Both the position numbers and the translations under genes were made by a program. The notes beneath the pieces are model-generated. The model saw nothing but the letters and a program-made list of their open reading frames with translations. It searched no databases and was not told the DNA's origin. 64,000 bases of DNA from Kribbella jiaozuonensis. Its GTDB lineage: Bacteria; Actinomycetota; Actinomycetes; Propionibacteriales; Kribbellaceae. The DNA lies in the NCBI RefSeq assembly GCF_005233875.1, contig NZ_SZPZ01000005.1, positions 558,001 through 622,000 on the forward strand, read 5' to 3'. Positions 24,811 to 33,046 of this stretch are shown one piece after another (within the stretch, counting starts at the first letter, position 1; each line of letters starts with the position of its first letter).

Positions 24811-25410
24811 ATGCAAGTAAACGACGCGTACTCTCCGCAGACCCCCATCGAGGGCGTCATGCACGCGTTCACCCGGATCGGACGCCGGCTGAAGGCCAAG
24901 CAGCCCGGCGACACGATCGACCACAGCGCGCACGTGGTGATGTTCGCGCTGCGGTGCAACGGCGCACTGCGCCTGTCCGACCTCGCCGGGCGACTCGAGC
25001 TCGACGCCTCGACCACCAGCCGGCACGTCCGGTCCCTGGAGCAGCTGGGCCTGGTCCGCCGCTCCCCCGACCCCGACGACGGCCGCGCCTTCCGGGTCGA
25101 GCTGACCGAGGCCGGCATCGAGCAGTGGGAAGCCAGCGCCCGGCACCGGATGGAGCTGCTGAGTGCCGCGATGGAGGGCTGGTCCGAAGAGGACGTACAG
25201 ACCTTCGAGCGGCTGATGACCCGCTTCGCCGACGGCGTCGCCGCCCGGACCGAAGCACCTTCCAGCGCCGCCTGGGCCGAGAAGGGGTGGGCCGCCGTGG
25301 CCCCGAGACCCTCCGCCCGGGCAGAGCGCAGTACAGACCAGAACTCCGCGGCCAGCGGCGACCCCGCAACCCGTGAGAACACCGACAAGAACCTGGAGAG
25401 CACCAAATGA
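24811..25410 (+). CDS. MarR-family repressor, second copy
   Basis: 199 residues. Winged helix-turn-helix with RLELDASTTSRHVRSLEQLG as the recognition region and wing DPDDGRAFRVELTEAG. About 45 residues of hydrophilic, low-complexity tail follow the dimerisation helices, unusual for MarR. ATG 24811 follows a palindrome-covered promoter without leader or ribosome site. Its stop overlaps the DHA2 pump start by four bases (ATGA), so repressor and pump form one autoregulated operon, unlike the divergent arrangement of the other marR-pump pair at 12-14 kb. Confidence 0.88.
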   Translation: MQVNDAYSPQTPIEGVMHAFTRIGRRLKAKQPGDTIDHSAHVVMFALRCNGALRLSDLAGRLELDASTTSRHVRSLEQLGLVRRSPDPDDGRAFRVELTEAGIEQWEASARHRMELLSAAMEGWSEEDVQTFERLMTRFADGVAARTEAPSSAAWAEKGWAAVAPRPSARAERSTDQNSAASGDPATRENTDKNLESTK

Positions 25411-27026
25411 GCACCACAGAGCCTGCCACCGCCGGCGGCGCTGCGCCTGATAGCGGTCCTAGCTACCTGTCCCACAAGCAGATCCTGGTGATTCTCGGCG
25501 GCCTGATGGCCGGGATGTTCCTGGCCGCGCTCGACCAGAGCATCGTGGGTACGGCGCTGCCGCGTATCGTCAGCGAGTTCAACAGCCTCGACAAGTTGTC
25601 CTGGGTGGTCACGGCATACCTGCTGACCTCGACCGCCTCGACCCCGCTGTGGGGAAAGATCTCCGACCTCTACGGCCGCCGCCCGCTGTTCATCGCGGCG
25701 ATCGTCACCTTCCTCGGCGGCTCGGTGCTTTCCGCGCTGTCGCAGAACATCGAGCAGCTGATCGGCTTCCGCGCCGTCCAGGGTCTGGGCGCCGGCGGTC
25801 TGATGTCCCTCGCGTTCGCCACCATCGGCGACGTGATCCCGCCGCGCGAGCGCGGTAAGTACATGGGGTACTTCGGTGCCGTCTTCGGCCTGTCCTCGGT
25901 GGCCGGCCCGCTGCTCGGCGGTCTGCTCACCGACGGTCCCGGCTGGCGCTGGATCTTCTGGATCAACGTCCCGATCGGTCTCGTTGCCCTGGGCATCGTT
26001 GCCGCCGTACTCCGGCTGCCGCACGTGAAGCGCTCGCACAAGATCGACTACCTCGGTGCCTCCACGGTCGCCGCCGCCGTCACCTCGCTGCTGCTGGCCG
26101 TCTCCTGGAGCGGTCCGAGCAACGGCTGGGGCAACGCGACCACGCTCGCGCTGCTGATCGGCGCCGTCGTACTGGCTGTCGCCTTCGTCCTGATCGAGCT
26201 GCGGGTGGCCGAGCCGATCATCCCGATGGACCTGTTCAAGGGCCGGATCTTCTCCGGGTACGCCGGGTACGCGTTCCTGCTGGGCTTCGCGATGTTCGGT
26301 GCGCTGATCTTCCTGCCGCTGTACCTGCAGGCCGTCAAGGACCTGTCGCCGACCCGCTCCGGCCTGGCGTTGCTGCCGATGATCGTCGGTATCTTCTCCG
26401 CGTCGATCCCGAGCGGTCAGATGATGAGCAAGAGCGGGCGGTACAAGCACTTCCCGATCATCTCCGCGGTGCTGGTCGGCGGCGCGATGGTGCTGCTGTC
26501 CACGCTGGCCCTGACCACGCCGTACTGGCAGCTGGCGATCTACATGTTCATCATGGGCGCCGGCCTGGGTCTGTCGATGCAGATCACCGTCACCGCCGCG
26601 CAGAACAGCGTTCCCCGGCAGCACATGGGTAGCGCGACCTCGACGATGACGTTCTTCCGCTCGATGGGCGGCGCGATCGGTACGGCGGTCTACGGCGCCG
26701 TACTGACCAGCCGGCTGAAGGACCACCTGGGCGACATCATCCCGAACGCCACGCAGTCGATGGTCGACGGACTGGCCAAGGCGGCCAACAGCGTCCAGGC
26801 GCTGCACTCGCTGAAGGAGCCGTTCAAGGGCTTCGCACTGCACGGTCTGGTCGACGCGATGGACGACGTCTTCCTGGTCTCGCTGCCGTTCCTGGCGATC
26901 GCGCTGATCCTGGCGATCATCACCCCGGAGCAGCGGCTGGCCGGCCGCAACGACGGCCCCAAGGCCGAAGGTGAGGGCGAGGGCGAGGAGTCGCTGGAGG
27001 CTTCTGCCGCCGCCGCGATGCACTGA
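25407..27026 (+). CDS. DHA2-family MFS drug exporter
   Basis: 539 residues, about 14 spans. D-x-S motif LDQSIVGTALPRI in the first span, motif A WGKISDLYGRRPLF, motif C GLSSVAGPLLGGLLTDG and an EPIIPMDLFKGRIFSG loop identify an EmrB/QacA-type exporter. The last 35 residues are a charged cytoplasmic tail (PKAEGEGEGEESLEAS). Co-translated with the upstream MarR repressor; followed by a strong terminator. Confidence 0.92.
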   Translation: MSTTEPATAGGAAPDSGPSYLSHKQILVILGGLMAGMFLAALDQSIVGTALPRIVSEFNSLDKLSWVVTAYLLTSTASTPLWGKISDLYGRRPLFIAAIVTFLGGSVLSALSQNIEQLIGFRAVQGLGAGGLMSLAFATIGDVIPPRERGKYMGYFGAVFGLSSVAGPLLGGLLTDGPGWRWIFWINVPIGLVALGIVAAVLRLPHVKRSHKIDYLGASTVAAAVTSLLLAVSWSGPSNGWGNATTLALLIGAVVLAVAFVLIELRVAEPIIPMDLFKGRIFSGYAGYAFLLGFAMFGALIFLPLYLQAVKDLSPTRSGLALLPMIVGIFSASIPSGQMMSKSGRYKHFPIISAVLVGGAMVLLSTLALTTPYWQLAIYMFIMGAGLGLSMQITVTAAQNSVPRQHMGSATSTMTFFRSMGGAIGTAVYGAVLTSRLKDHLGDIIPNATQSMVDGLAKAANSVQALHSLKEPFKGFALHGLVDAMDDVFLVSLPFLAIALILAIITPEQRLAGRNDGPKAEGEGEGEESLEASAAAAMH

Positions 27027-27077
27027 CCCGGCACCGAGGTTTACCGCACTGAGACCAAACTCCGGTTGACCTACCCG

Positions 27078-27117
27078 ACAGCCGCCCTGGGAAGCTTCCC
27101 AGGGCGGCTGTTCTTTT
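27078..27117 (+). terminator. Terminator of the marR-pump operon
   Basis: Perfect 34-base palindrome 27078-27111 (17-bp arms meeting at AAGCTT) followed by TTCTTTT, a textbook intrinsic terminator. Confidence 0.9.
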
Positions 27118-27212
27118 GCGCTCCGTGAGACGAACGGGCCGTCTGACCCCGCCGGGGTCGTAGCTTCGACAGCAGAGTGTGATGTACCGCGACGATAGGA
27201 ACAGCCGCACGG

Positions 27213-27806
27213 ATGAAGACACTTGACCGGCCGTTGGACGACGACGACCGCGCGATGGCGGACCTCGCCGAGGTCCGCGACTGGCGACGCCTCGGCGGAC
27301 CGCAGTCAGGTGCCACCGGCCCCGATCCGGTGCGCCGCCTGATCCGCCGGGTCAAGTCGGCGACCAACTGGAAGCCGTGGCCGATCAACCGCAGGACCGT
27401 GATCGACGACCAGCTGGACGGCTGGGGATTCCTGACCCGGCGCAAGACCGAGCTCGCGGTGTACGACGACCAGGTGCTGCCGCACAGCCCGTTCAGCGGC
27501 TGGGTCGCGTTCGCGATCGAGCGCAACGACATCGACGCGGCGGTCGCCGGACTCGACGAACACTGGCCGGCGAAATTCGACCTCGCCTGCCGGCACTGGG
27601 GACAGCCGGCGTACGTCGGAATAGACAGCAAGACCGGATTCGTCGACGACTGGTCCCCCGGGGCCGGCGCCGATCGCCGCCACCTCGCGGTCTGGACGCC
27701 GCCCGGCGCCGAGATCCACCTGTACAGCAACAAGCCGACACCGCGCCCGTTGTCGGTATCGGTCGGAATCAACTACACGGTCTACCTCAACGAGGAGGGG
27801 ACATGA
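27213..27806 (+). CDS. Unrecognised family of three paralogues, copy 1
   Basis: 197 residues, cytosolic, no signal peptide. I do not recognise the family. Two other copies lie at 28157 and 35747. Shared landmarks: start MKTLDRPLDDDDRAMADLAE, KSATNWKPWP near residue 50, GWGFLTRRKTEL, SGWVAFAIERNDIDAA, LDEHWPAKFDLACRHWGQP, FVDDWSPGAGADRRHLAVW and a C-terminal HLYSNKPTPRPLSVSVGIN. The alternation of Trp/Gly-rich strands and acidic helices suggests a compact alpha-beta domain like small immunity or chaperone proteins (inference). Directly coupled to the next gene by a four-base overlap; every copy has such a downstream partner. Confidence 0.75.
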   Translation: MKTLDRPLDDDDRAMADLAEVRDWRRLGGPQSGATGPDPVRRLIRRVKSATNWKPWPINRRTVIDDQLDGWGFLTRRKTELAVYDDQVLPHSPFSGWVAFAIERNDIDAAVAGLDEHWPAKFDLACRHWGQPAYVGIDSKTGFVDDWSPGAGADRRHLAVWTPPGAEIHLYSNKPTPRPLSVSVGINYTVYLNEEGT

Positions 27807-28096
27807 GGACACCAACAGCCATCGCCCGAGAAGCTCAACGCGACCGCGAGTTCTCCAACGTCGGCACCCCGGCGACCACCGGAGACCTCAGCAGCGTGTC
27901 CGAGACCTCGCTCACTGCCCTCGCCCACGCTCGCAACGCCGCCACCGCAGGCCCGGCCGCCGGCTCACTCGACGCGAACCTCCGCGCCGGCCTGCTACCA
28001 CCCGGACCTACCCGCGCAGCAGGCAGCACCGGCGCCCGCCCCCAGACCGGCGGCCCGACAACCCGCGGCAACGACCGGAACGGTCCGGCCCGCTAA
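27803..28096 (+). CDS. Small disordered protein paired with copy 1
   Basis: 97 residues, start ATG 27803 overlaps the stop of copy 1 (ATGA) and is preceded by a GAGGAGGGG ribosome site inside that gene. A short helical start (AIAREAQRDREF) is followed by Ala/Gly/Pro/Thr-rich sequence with little predicted structure and a basic end (TTRGNDRNGPAR). No family recognised. It occupies the same position as the large partner genes behind copies 2 and 3. Confidence 0.55.
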   Translation: MRTPTAIAREAQRDREFSNVGTPATTGDLSSVSETSLTALAHARNAATAGPAAGSLDANLRAGLLPPGPTRAAGSTGARPQTGGPTTRGNDRNGPAR

Positions 28097-28156
28097 CACC
28101 GGATCCGCCTTGTTTTCAACGCAATTCCCCGACACCCCGGAAGGAACAAGCCCGGA

Positions 28157-28738
28157 ATGAAAACGCAGGACAGGCCACTCGACGAGGACGACCGGGCCTT
28201 CGCCGACTTCGCCGAGATCACCGACTGGTCGGCGATCGCCGGACCGAACAACAACGACAGCGGGCCGAAGGTCGTCCGGGCGATCGTTCAGCGGGTCACC
28301 TCGGCCACCGACTGGCAGCCCTGGCCGCTCGCCCAGGGTGAGCAGATCGACCGCGCGGTCGCGTCATGGGGTTTCACCACCAAGCGGAACAGCACGATCA
28401 TCGTGTTCCCGGGGATGGCGTTCGCGGATGCCAAGAACAGCGGCTGGTGCGCGTACGACATCGAGCCGGCCGACATCGCCGAGGCCGAGGCCGGTCTCGA
28501 CGCGCACTGGCCGGAGCACCTCGAGCTGGCCCGCAAGTACTTCGGCGAGCCGACGTACGTCGGTGACGACAGCCAGCCGGGCTTCCTCGACGACTGGGGT
28601 CCGGGCGCCGGATCCGACAAGCGCCACCTGGCCACCTGGCTGCTGCCGGGCGCGCACCTGCGGCTGTTCAGCACCAAGCCGACCAGTTCCCCGCTGACCC
28701 CCGCGGTCGGCGTCAGCTACGCGGTCTACATCAACTAG
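28157..28738 (+). CDS. Unrecognised family of three paralogues, copy 2
   Basis: 193 residues, homologous over its full length to the genes at 27213 and 35747: MKTQDRPLDEDDRAFADFAE, SATDWQPWPL, SWGFTTKRNSTIIVF, LDAHWPEHLELARKYFGEP, FLDDWGPGAGSDKRHLATW, LFSTKPTSSPLTPAVGVSY. The strongest conservation with the others is in the Trp-rich core and the C-terminal strand. Eight bases separate its stop from the start of the helical partner gene at 28747, with the ribosome site TAGGAGACG spanning its stop codon, so the two are co-expressed. Function unknown. Confidence 0.78.
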   Translation: MKTQDRPLDEDDRAFADFAEITDWSAIAGPNNNDSGPKVVRAIVQRVTSATDWQPWPLAQGEQIDRAVASWGFTTKRNSTIIVFPGMAFADAKNSGWCAYDIEPADIAEAEAGLDAHWPEHLELARKYFGEPTYVGDDSQPGFLDDWGPGAGSDKRHLATWLLPGAHLRLFSTKPTSSPLTPAVGVSYAVYIN

Positions 28739-28746
28739 GAGACGTA

Positions 28747-29904
28747 ATGACGACCCCTACTCAGGAAAGCCCCGCGTGGCAGCAGGGCAGCTGGATGCAA
28801 TCAGGCGAGTGGCTCGCGAACCTGAACGAGAACGAGCAGGCGAACCTCCGCGCCTTCGTCGGTATGACGCCGGAGCAGCGCACCGCCTCGGTCGAGTTCG
28901 CCGGCCTGGACGCGCGTCAGCAGGCGAACCTGATGCGCGCGGCGAACACCGACCCGCTGCGGGACCGGGTCAACGCTGCTGTGCGCGGCGCCGTCGCCCG
29001 GGTTCACCTGGCGTACGACAACACCCAGCACCGGCTGAGTGACGCCGCCCAGACCCTGGCCACCCAGGCCCGGGAGTACCGCGACGCCGCGGTCGGCGGC
29101 GCGACGCGTGCGTACGAGAGCACCCGGGACACCGTGGCGCAGGCCGGCCGCGACGCCCGTGACACGGTCGTGCAGGCCGGCCGCGACGTACGGGCCGGTG
29201 CCGAGGAACTCAGCCAGCAGGTCGCCGGTGCGTACAACCGCGGGGTGGACCAGGTGAACGCCGCGGGCCGGCAGGTCGCGGACACCTACCGGGGTGCCCG
29301 GGACGGCATCGTCGACGCTGCTCAGCGCGGTCAGGTCCGCCTCGACCAGGCGTGGCAGGCCGGCGCCGACCGGCTGAACGAGACCGGCCAGCAGATCGCC
29401 CAGGGCGCCCGTGACCTCCGGACAGCTGCGGTCGGCACCGCTCGGGACACCCGGGACGCGGTCGTCGGCGGCGCCCGGACTGCCCGGGACGCGGTTGCCG
29501 CGACCCCCGGCAAGGTGGGCCGTTGGTTCGAGGCCAAGTTCAACAACACCATGCTCAAGGCCGAGAGCTCGCTGGCGACGTACAACGCCGGCCGGCACAA
29601 CCCGCCGATGGGCGCGGACATGACCCAGGCGATGGACAACAAGACGCAGCTGGCGATGATCCAGCAGTGGAGCGAGAGCCTTCCCGGTCAGATCTCGGTC
29701 GAGACCAATGACGCGATCCAGAACCTCGCCCAGGCGTCGCAGGCCCAGATCGACGCCCAGAACGCGGCCCGCCTCGCAGGCGGCGTAGCGCCGGCCAGCC
29801 AGGCCGTCGGCCAACCCCAGCAGCAGACCGCCCAGCAGGGCGAGCAGACCGGCCAACCGGCCAACCTCACCAAGAACAACGACAAGGGCGGCCTCAACCG
29901 CTGA
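28747..29904 (+). CDS. Long helical protein paired with copy 2
   Basis: 385 residues, no signal peptide. Residues 75-255 are an almost unbroken amphipathic helix region with apolipoprotein- or LEA-like periodic Ala/Arg/Asp/Gln units such as TVAQAGRDARDTVVQAGRDV and repeated GARDL/GARTARD steps. Residues about 257-310 form a module beginning VGRWFEAKFNNTMLKAESSLA, which aligns with two modules of the protein at 36339. The last 60 residues are Gln/Ala-rich and disordered, ending TKNNDKGGLNR. Family not recognised; a structural, membrane-binding or scaffold role is possible. Followed by a terminator. Confidence 0.72.
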   Translation: MTTPTQESPAWQQGSWMQSGEWLANLNENEQANLRAFVGMTPEQRTASVEFAGLDARQQANLMRAANTDPLRDRVNAAVRGAVARVHLAYDNTQHRLSDAAQTLATQAREYRDAAVGGATRAYESTRDTVAQAGRDARDTVVQAGRDVRAGAEELSQQVAGAYNRGVDQVNAAGRQVADTYRGARDGIVDAAQRGQVRLDQAWQAGADRLNETGQQIAQGARDLRTAAVGTARDTRDAVVGGARTARDAVAATPGKVGRWFEAKFNNTMLKAESSLATYNAGRHNPPMGADMTQAMDNKTQLAMIQQWSESLPGQISVETNDAIQNLAQASQAQIDAQNAARLAGGVAPASQAVGQPQQQTAQQGEQTGQPANLTKNNDKGGLNR

Positions 29905-29917
29905 CCCCGGTCATCCG

Positions 29918-29950
29918 AAGACGCCGCCGAGCCTGGCTCGGCGGCGTCTT
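29918..29950 (+). terminator. Terminator after the copy 2 pair
   Basis: Perfect 14-bp stem (29918-29931 with 29937-29950), five-base loop CCTGG, ending in CTTT. Confidence 0.88.
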
Positions 29951-29980
29951 TCGTACTCCGGACCAGGCAGACTGGCCGTC

Positions 29981-30631
29981 GTGAACCCGCTGCAAACCAA
30001 GCTGGCCACCATCGGTCTGGAAGCCCTGGCCCCCTACGGCTTCGTCCTCGCCGGCGGCTACGCCCTCCAGGCCCACGGCTACGGCACCCGCGAATCCGAC
30101 GACATCGATCTCTTCACCAACATCCTCGATCCGGACAACTTCACCCGCGCCGTCGACCAGCTCGTCAGCGCTTATGAGGCGAACGGCCTCTCTGCCGAAG
30201 TCGCCAGGCGCGCACCCGTGTTCGCCCGGCTTGTCGTCGATTCGGCCGCGAAGGTCGACCTCGGGGTGGATCACCGGCAGCGCCCACCGGTGCTGACCGA
30301 GGTTGGTGCGGTCCTGTCGGAGGAGGACTCGATCGGCAGCAAGGTCGGCGCGGTGTACTCCCGGCTCGAACCGCGCGACTTCATCGACGTCCAGTCCGTG
30401 CTCGACAGCGGACGCCACGACCTGGCCACTTTGCTAGCGCTCGCCGATCAGCGGGAAGCGCTCCCGCTCGACCGTCAGATGTTCGCCGCCCAACTCCGGG
30501 CCGGCGCCCGGCTCCCGGACAGCGGATTCACCCGGTACGGCGCTACTCCCGAGCAGATCGCGCGCATCCGGCGTACGGCGACCGGGTGGGCCCTGGAACT
30601 CGACCCGACGTCCGGTGGGCCTGCTCTCTGA
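29981..30631 (+). CDS. AbiEii/MNT-like nucleotidyltransferase
   Basis: 216 residues. Minimal nucleotidyltransferase signature: VLAGGYALQAHGYGTRESDD gives the GG loop and first of the DID carboxylates, the third in AKVDLGVDHR. The following GSKVGAVYSRLEPRDFIDV is the helical segment typical of AbiEii/AbiGii toxin-like proteins. Such enzymes transfer nucleotides to tRNA or proteins; several are toxins of abortive-infection systems. No AbiEi-type antitoxin lies beside it. A paralogue with the same motifs is at 31000. GTG start right after the terminator of the previous pair. Confidence 0.8.
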   Translation: MNPLQTKLATIGLEALAPYGFVLAGGYALQAHGYGTRESDDIDLFTNILDPDNFTRAVDQLVSAYEANGLSAEVARRAPVFARLVVDSAAKVDLGVDHRQRPPVLTEVGAVLSEEDSIGSKVGAVYSRLEPRDFIDVQSVLDSGRHDLATLLALADQREALPLDRQMFAAQLRAGARLPDSGFTRYGATPEQIARIRRTATGWALELDPTSGGPAL

Positions 30632-30643
30632 GACGATGGTCAG

Positions 30644-31003
30644 ATGAGCGACAAGAACGAGGCCCAGCCCGGCGATACGTACGCCTCGATGATCCCGTAC
30701 ATCGTTCCCGAGTCGCTGGACCGTCTCCAGGGGCCGACGAGCGGTGTCGTGGACCTGCCGAGCCGCCTCGACTGGGGCCCGCACCGGACGTACGACCTGG
30801 CCAGTGTCGACGACGCGATCGCGCTGTACAGCAAGGTGATCAGCGAAGCCTCGACCCAGGACGACCTGACCGAGTTCCTCAACCGCGACGTGCTGTTCGC
30901 CGTCTGGCAGCGACTCCGGCTCCCCCGCCGATGCGCCGAGTTGTGGAACCAGGCCTTCCCGCAGCTCACCTCGGCCGGCCCGGCCAACGGAACCCGGGGA
31001 TGA
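30644..31003 (+). CDS. Companion protein of the nucleotidyltransferases
   Basis: 119 residues. The second half (about 55-105: DDAIALYSKVISEASTQDDL then FLNRDVLFAVWQRLRLPRR) is an all-helical segment I recall in short actinobacterial proteins encoded beside nucleotidyltransferase genes. It lies 12 bases after the first nucleotidyltransferase and overlaps the second by four bases (ATGA), the usual toxin-antitoxin spacing. A candidate antitoxin or specificity partner; no DNA-binding motif is obvious. Function unproven. Confidence 0.65.
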   Translation: MSDKNEAQPGDTYASMIPYIVPESLDRLQGPTSGVVDLPSRLDWGPHRTYDLASVDDAIALYSKVISEASTQDDLTEFLNRDVLFAVWQRLRLPRRCAELWNQAFPQLTSAGPANGTRG

Positions 31004-31782
31004 AGCCGGAACACGAACGCGCGACGCGGATCGCGTTGTCCTCACTCCGGGACAAGGGATTCGCGTTAGCCGGGGGCAACGCCCTGTCCAAGCACGGCAT
31101 CGGCAGCCGCGAGTCCGACGACATCGACCTGTTCACGAACGACCTGAACCAGAACGTCGGCGAGTCGGTCGAGGGCCTGAAGACGGCGTTCGAGGAACAG
31201 GGGTACACCGCGGAGGTCACCCGCCAGTACCCGGCGCACGCGCGCATCGAGGTCGCGAGAGGCGACGAGAAGACCCACATCGACCTCGGTCAGGACTACC
31301 GCAGCAAGCCCGCGGTCGAGACCGACGTCGGCCCGGTGATCTCGGTCGAGGACGCGGTCGGCTCGAAGGCGGCCTCGATCTACACCCGCGGCGAGGCCAA
31401 GGACTTCGTGGACGTCAACGCCGCCATGGAGGCCGGCTACTCCACCGATCACCTGCTCCAGCTGGCCGACGCCCGCGAGGCGTCCCCGATGGACCGGCCG
31501 ATGTTCGCGCAGCTTCTCGACGACGCCCAGCGGATCCCGGACGCGGAGTACGCCAAGTACGGTCTGGATCCTGAGCAGACGGCCGGGCTGAAGGAGCGGA
31601 TGGGCGCCTGGGCAAACCAGATCCGGACCCGCGAGGCCAACCCGGACATCGACAAGTCGGTCGGTCTGCTGAACAGCGGCCAGGCGATGCCCGGGCAGAG
31701 CCAGGCCGCCGGCTCGAGCAGCTCGGCCGGGCACCGGCCGTCCCTGAGCCAGGAACGCAGCAAGGGCGAGCGGGGTAGCTAG
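31000..31782 (+). CDS. AbiEii/MNT-like nucleotidyltransferase with disordered tail
   Basis: 260 residues. The catalytic set is intact: ALAGGNALSKHGIGSRESDD followed by IDLFTND, third acidic residue in THIDLGQDYR, then AVGSKAASIYTRGEAKDFVDV. The nearest similarity in the window is the protein at 29981, so this is a duplication with divergence. A roughly 50-residue Gln/Ser/Gly-rich tail (after GLLNSGQAMPGQSQ) is absent from the other copy and resembles the tails of the helical and Gln-rich partner proteins nearby. ATGA overlap with the companion gene; CTAG stop shared with the convergent transporter. Confidence 0.78.
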   Translation: MKPEHERATRIALSSLRDKGFALAGGNALSKHGIGSRESDDIDLFTNDLNQNVGESVEGLKTAFEEQGYTAEVTRQYPAHARIEVARGDEKTHIDLGQDYRSKPAVETDVGPVISVEDAVGSKAASIYTRGEAKDFVDVNAAMEAGYSTDHLLQLADAREASPMDRPMFAQLLDDAQRIPDAEYAKYGLDPEQTAGLKERMGAWANQIRTREANPDIDKSVGLLNSGQAMPGQSQAAGSSSSAGHRPSLSQERSKGERGS

Positions 31783-33002
31783 TCCTCGGTCGGAAGTGGA
31801 TGGCGGCGTCTGGGGAGCGGGCGGCGTGGGGGGTCCGGGGGTGGGTCGTTGCCGGCCAGGTGGTTGACGATGGCGTTGAGGACGGCGGCGGTCGGGACCG
31901 CTATCAGGGCGCCGACGATGCCGGCGACCACGACCCCGGTGGCGATCGAGAGAATGACGGCCAGCGGGTGGACGCTGACCGCCCGGCCGAGGAGGAACGG
32001 TTGCAGGACGTGGGCCTCCAGCTGCTGTACGCCGATCACGACCGCGAGCATGACGATCGCGACGATGGGGCCCTTGGCAACCAACGCGACGAGTACGGCG
32101 ACCACGCCGCTGACCAGTGCGCCGACGACCGGGACGAACGCGCCGACGAACACCAGGATGCCGATCGCGCTCACCAGCGGCAGCCCGAGGATGGCGGCGC
32201 CCAGTGAGATGCCGATCGCGTCCACGGCCGCCACGACGATCGTCGCGCGGACGAACGCGGTCAGCGAGACCCAGGCCCGCCGCCCCGAGGAGTCCGCCTT
32301 GTCGCGGGCCCGGCGCGGGAACAGCCGGACGAGCCAGGCCCAGATCTGTTCGCCCTGGTAGAGGAAGAAGAACAAGCAGAACAGCGAGATGAACAGTCCC
32401 GCGACGACATGCGTGGCCGTCGTACCGACTGCTGCTGCCTGCTGGCCGATCGCGCCGCCGGAGGTGATCTGTTCGCGCAGGGTCTTGATCGCGTTGGTGA
32501 CGTCCTGGTCGGTGAGGCCGAAGTTGATCCGGCCCAGCTCGCGCAGCTTCTGCACACCTTCGCCGACCTGGGTCGACAGGCTGTCGAACTGACCGGCGAT
32601 CTGCGTGCCGACCAGCGTCAGGAGGCCGGCTACCAGCACGACCGTGGCGATCACGGTGATCCCGGCCGCGGCGCCGCGCGGGAGGCGGAGCTTCTGCAGG
32701 CCGTTCGTGATGGGCACGAGCAGCGCGGTCAGCAGTACGCCGACAGTGATCGGTACGAAGACCTCGGACAGGTACCGGATGCCGTACCCGATCACGAGGA
32801 CCGCCGCCACGACCGCGAGGAACCGCCAGGCCCAGGTGCTGGCGATGTACATCCCGCGCGTCACCCCGGCGTCGTCGACCGGCGCCACGTCGTCGGCTAG
32901 CTTCTGCCCTTCCGACTCGCTGGACTCCTCAACGACCTCGTTGTCCGCCACCGGACTCTGATCGTCGGAGACCTCCGCGTCGTCCCGCCCCGCCTCGCTC
33001 AT
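31779..33002 (-). CDS. AI-2E family transporter (PerM/YdiK type)
   Basis: 407 residues with about eight spans between an acidic N-terminus (55 residues, rich in Asp/Glu/Ser) and a Pro/Arg-rich C-terminus. Family landmarks: PITVGVLLTALLVPITNGLQ after the first spans, and the late GIQQ-type motif VIGVQQLEAHVLQPFLLGR with VHPLAVI, diagnostic of the AI-2E transporter family. Members include putative autoinducer exporters and Na/H antiporters, so substrate is open. ATG 33002 preferred to the adjoining GTG 33005 because GGAGGT ends right against the GTG. Confidence 0.88.
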   Translation of the reverse strand: MSEAGRDDAEVSDDQSPVADNEVVEESSESEGQKLADDVAPVDDAGVTRGMYIASTWAWRFLAVVAAVLVIGYGIRYLSEVFVPITVGVLLTALLVPITNGLQKLRLPRGAAAGITVIATVVLVAGLLTLVGTQIAGQFDSLSTQVGEGVQKLRELGRINFGLTDQDVTNAIKTLREQITSGGAIGQQAAAVGTTATHVVAGLFISLFCLFFFLYQGEQIWAWLVRLFPRRARDKADSSGRRAWVSLTAFVRATIVVAAVDAIGISLGAAILGLPLVSAIGILVFVGAFVPVVGALVSGVVAVLVALVAKGPIVAIVMLAVVIGVQQLEAHVLQPFLLGRAVSVHPLAVILSIATGVVVAGIVGALIAVPTAAVLNAIVNHLAGNDPPPDPPRRPLPRRRHPLPTED

Positions 33003-33046
33003 CACACCTCCGCAGCTCGGTTGTTGCTGAGACTAGGACACATGCC

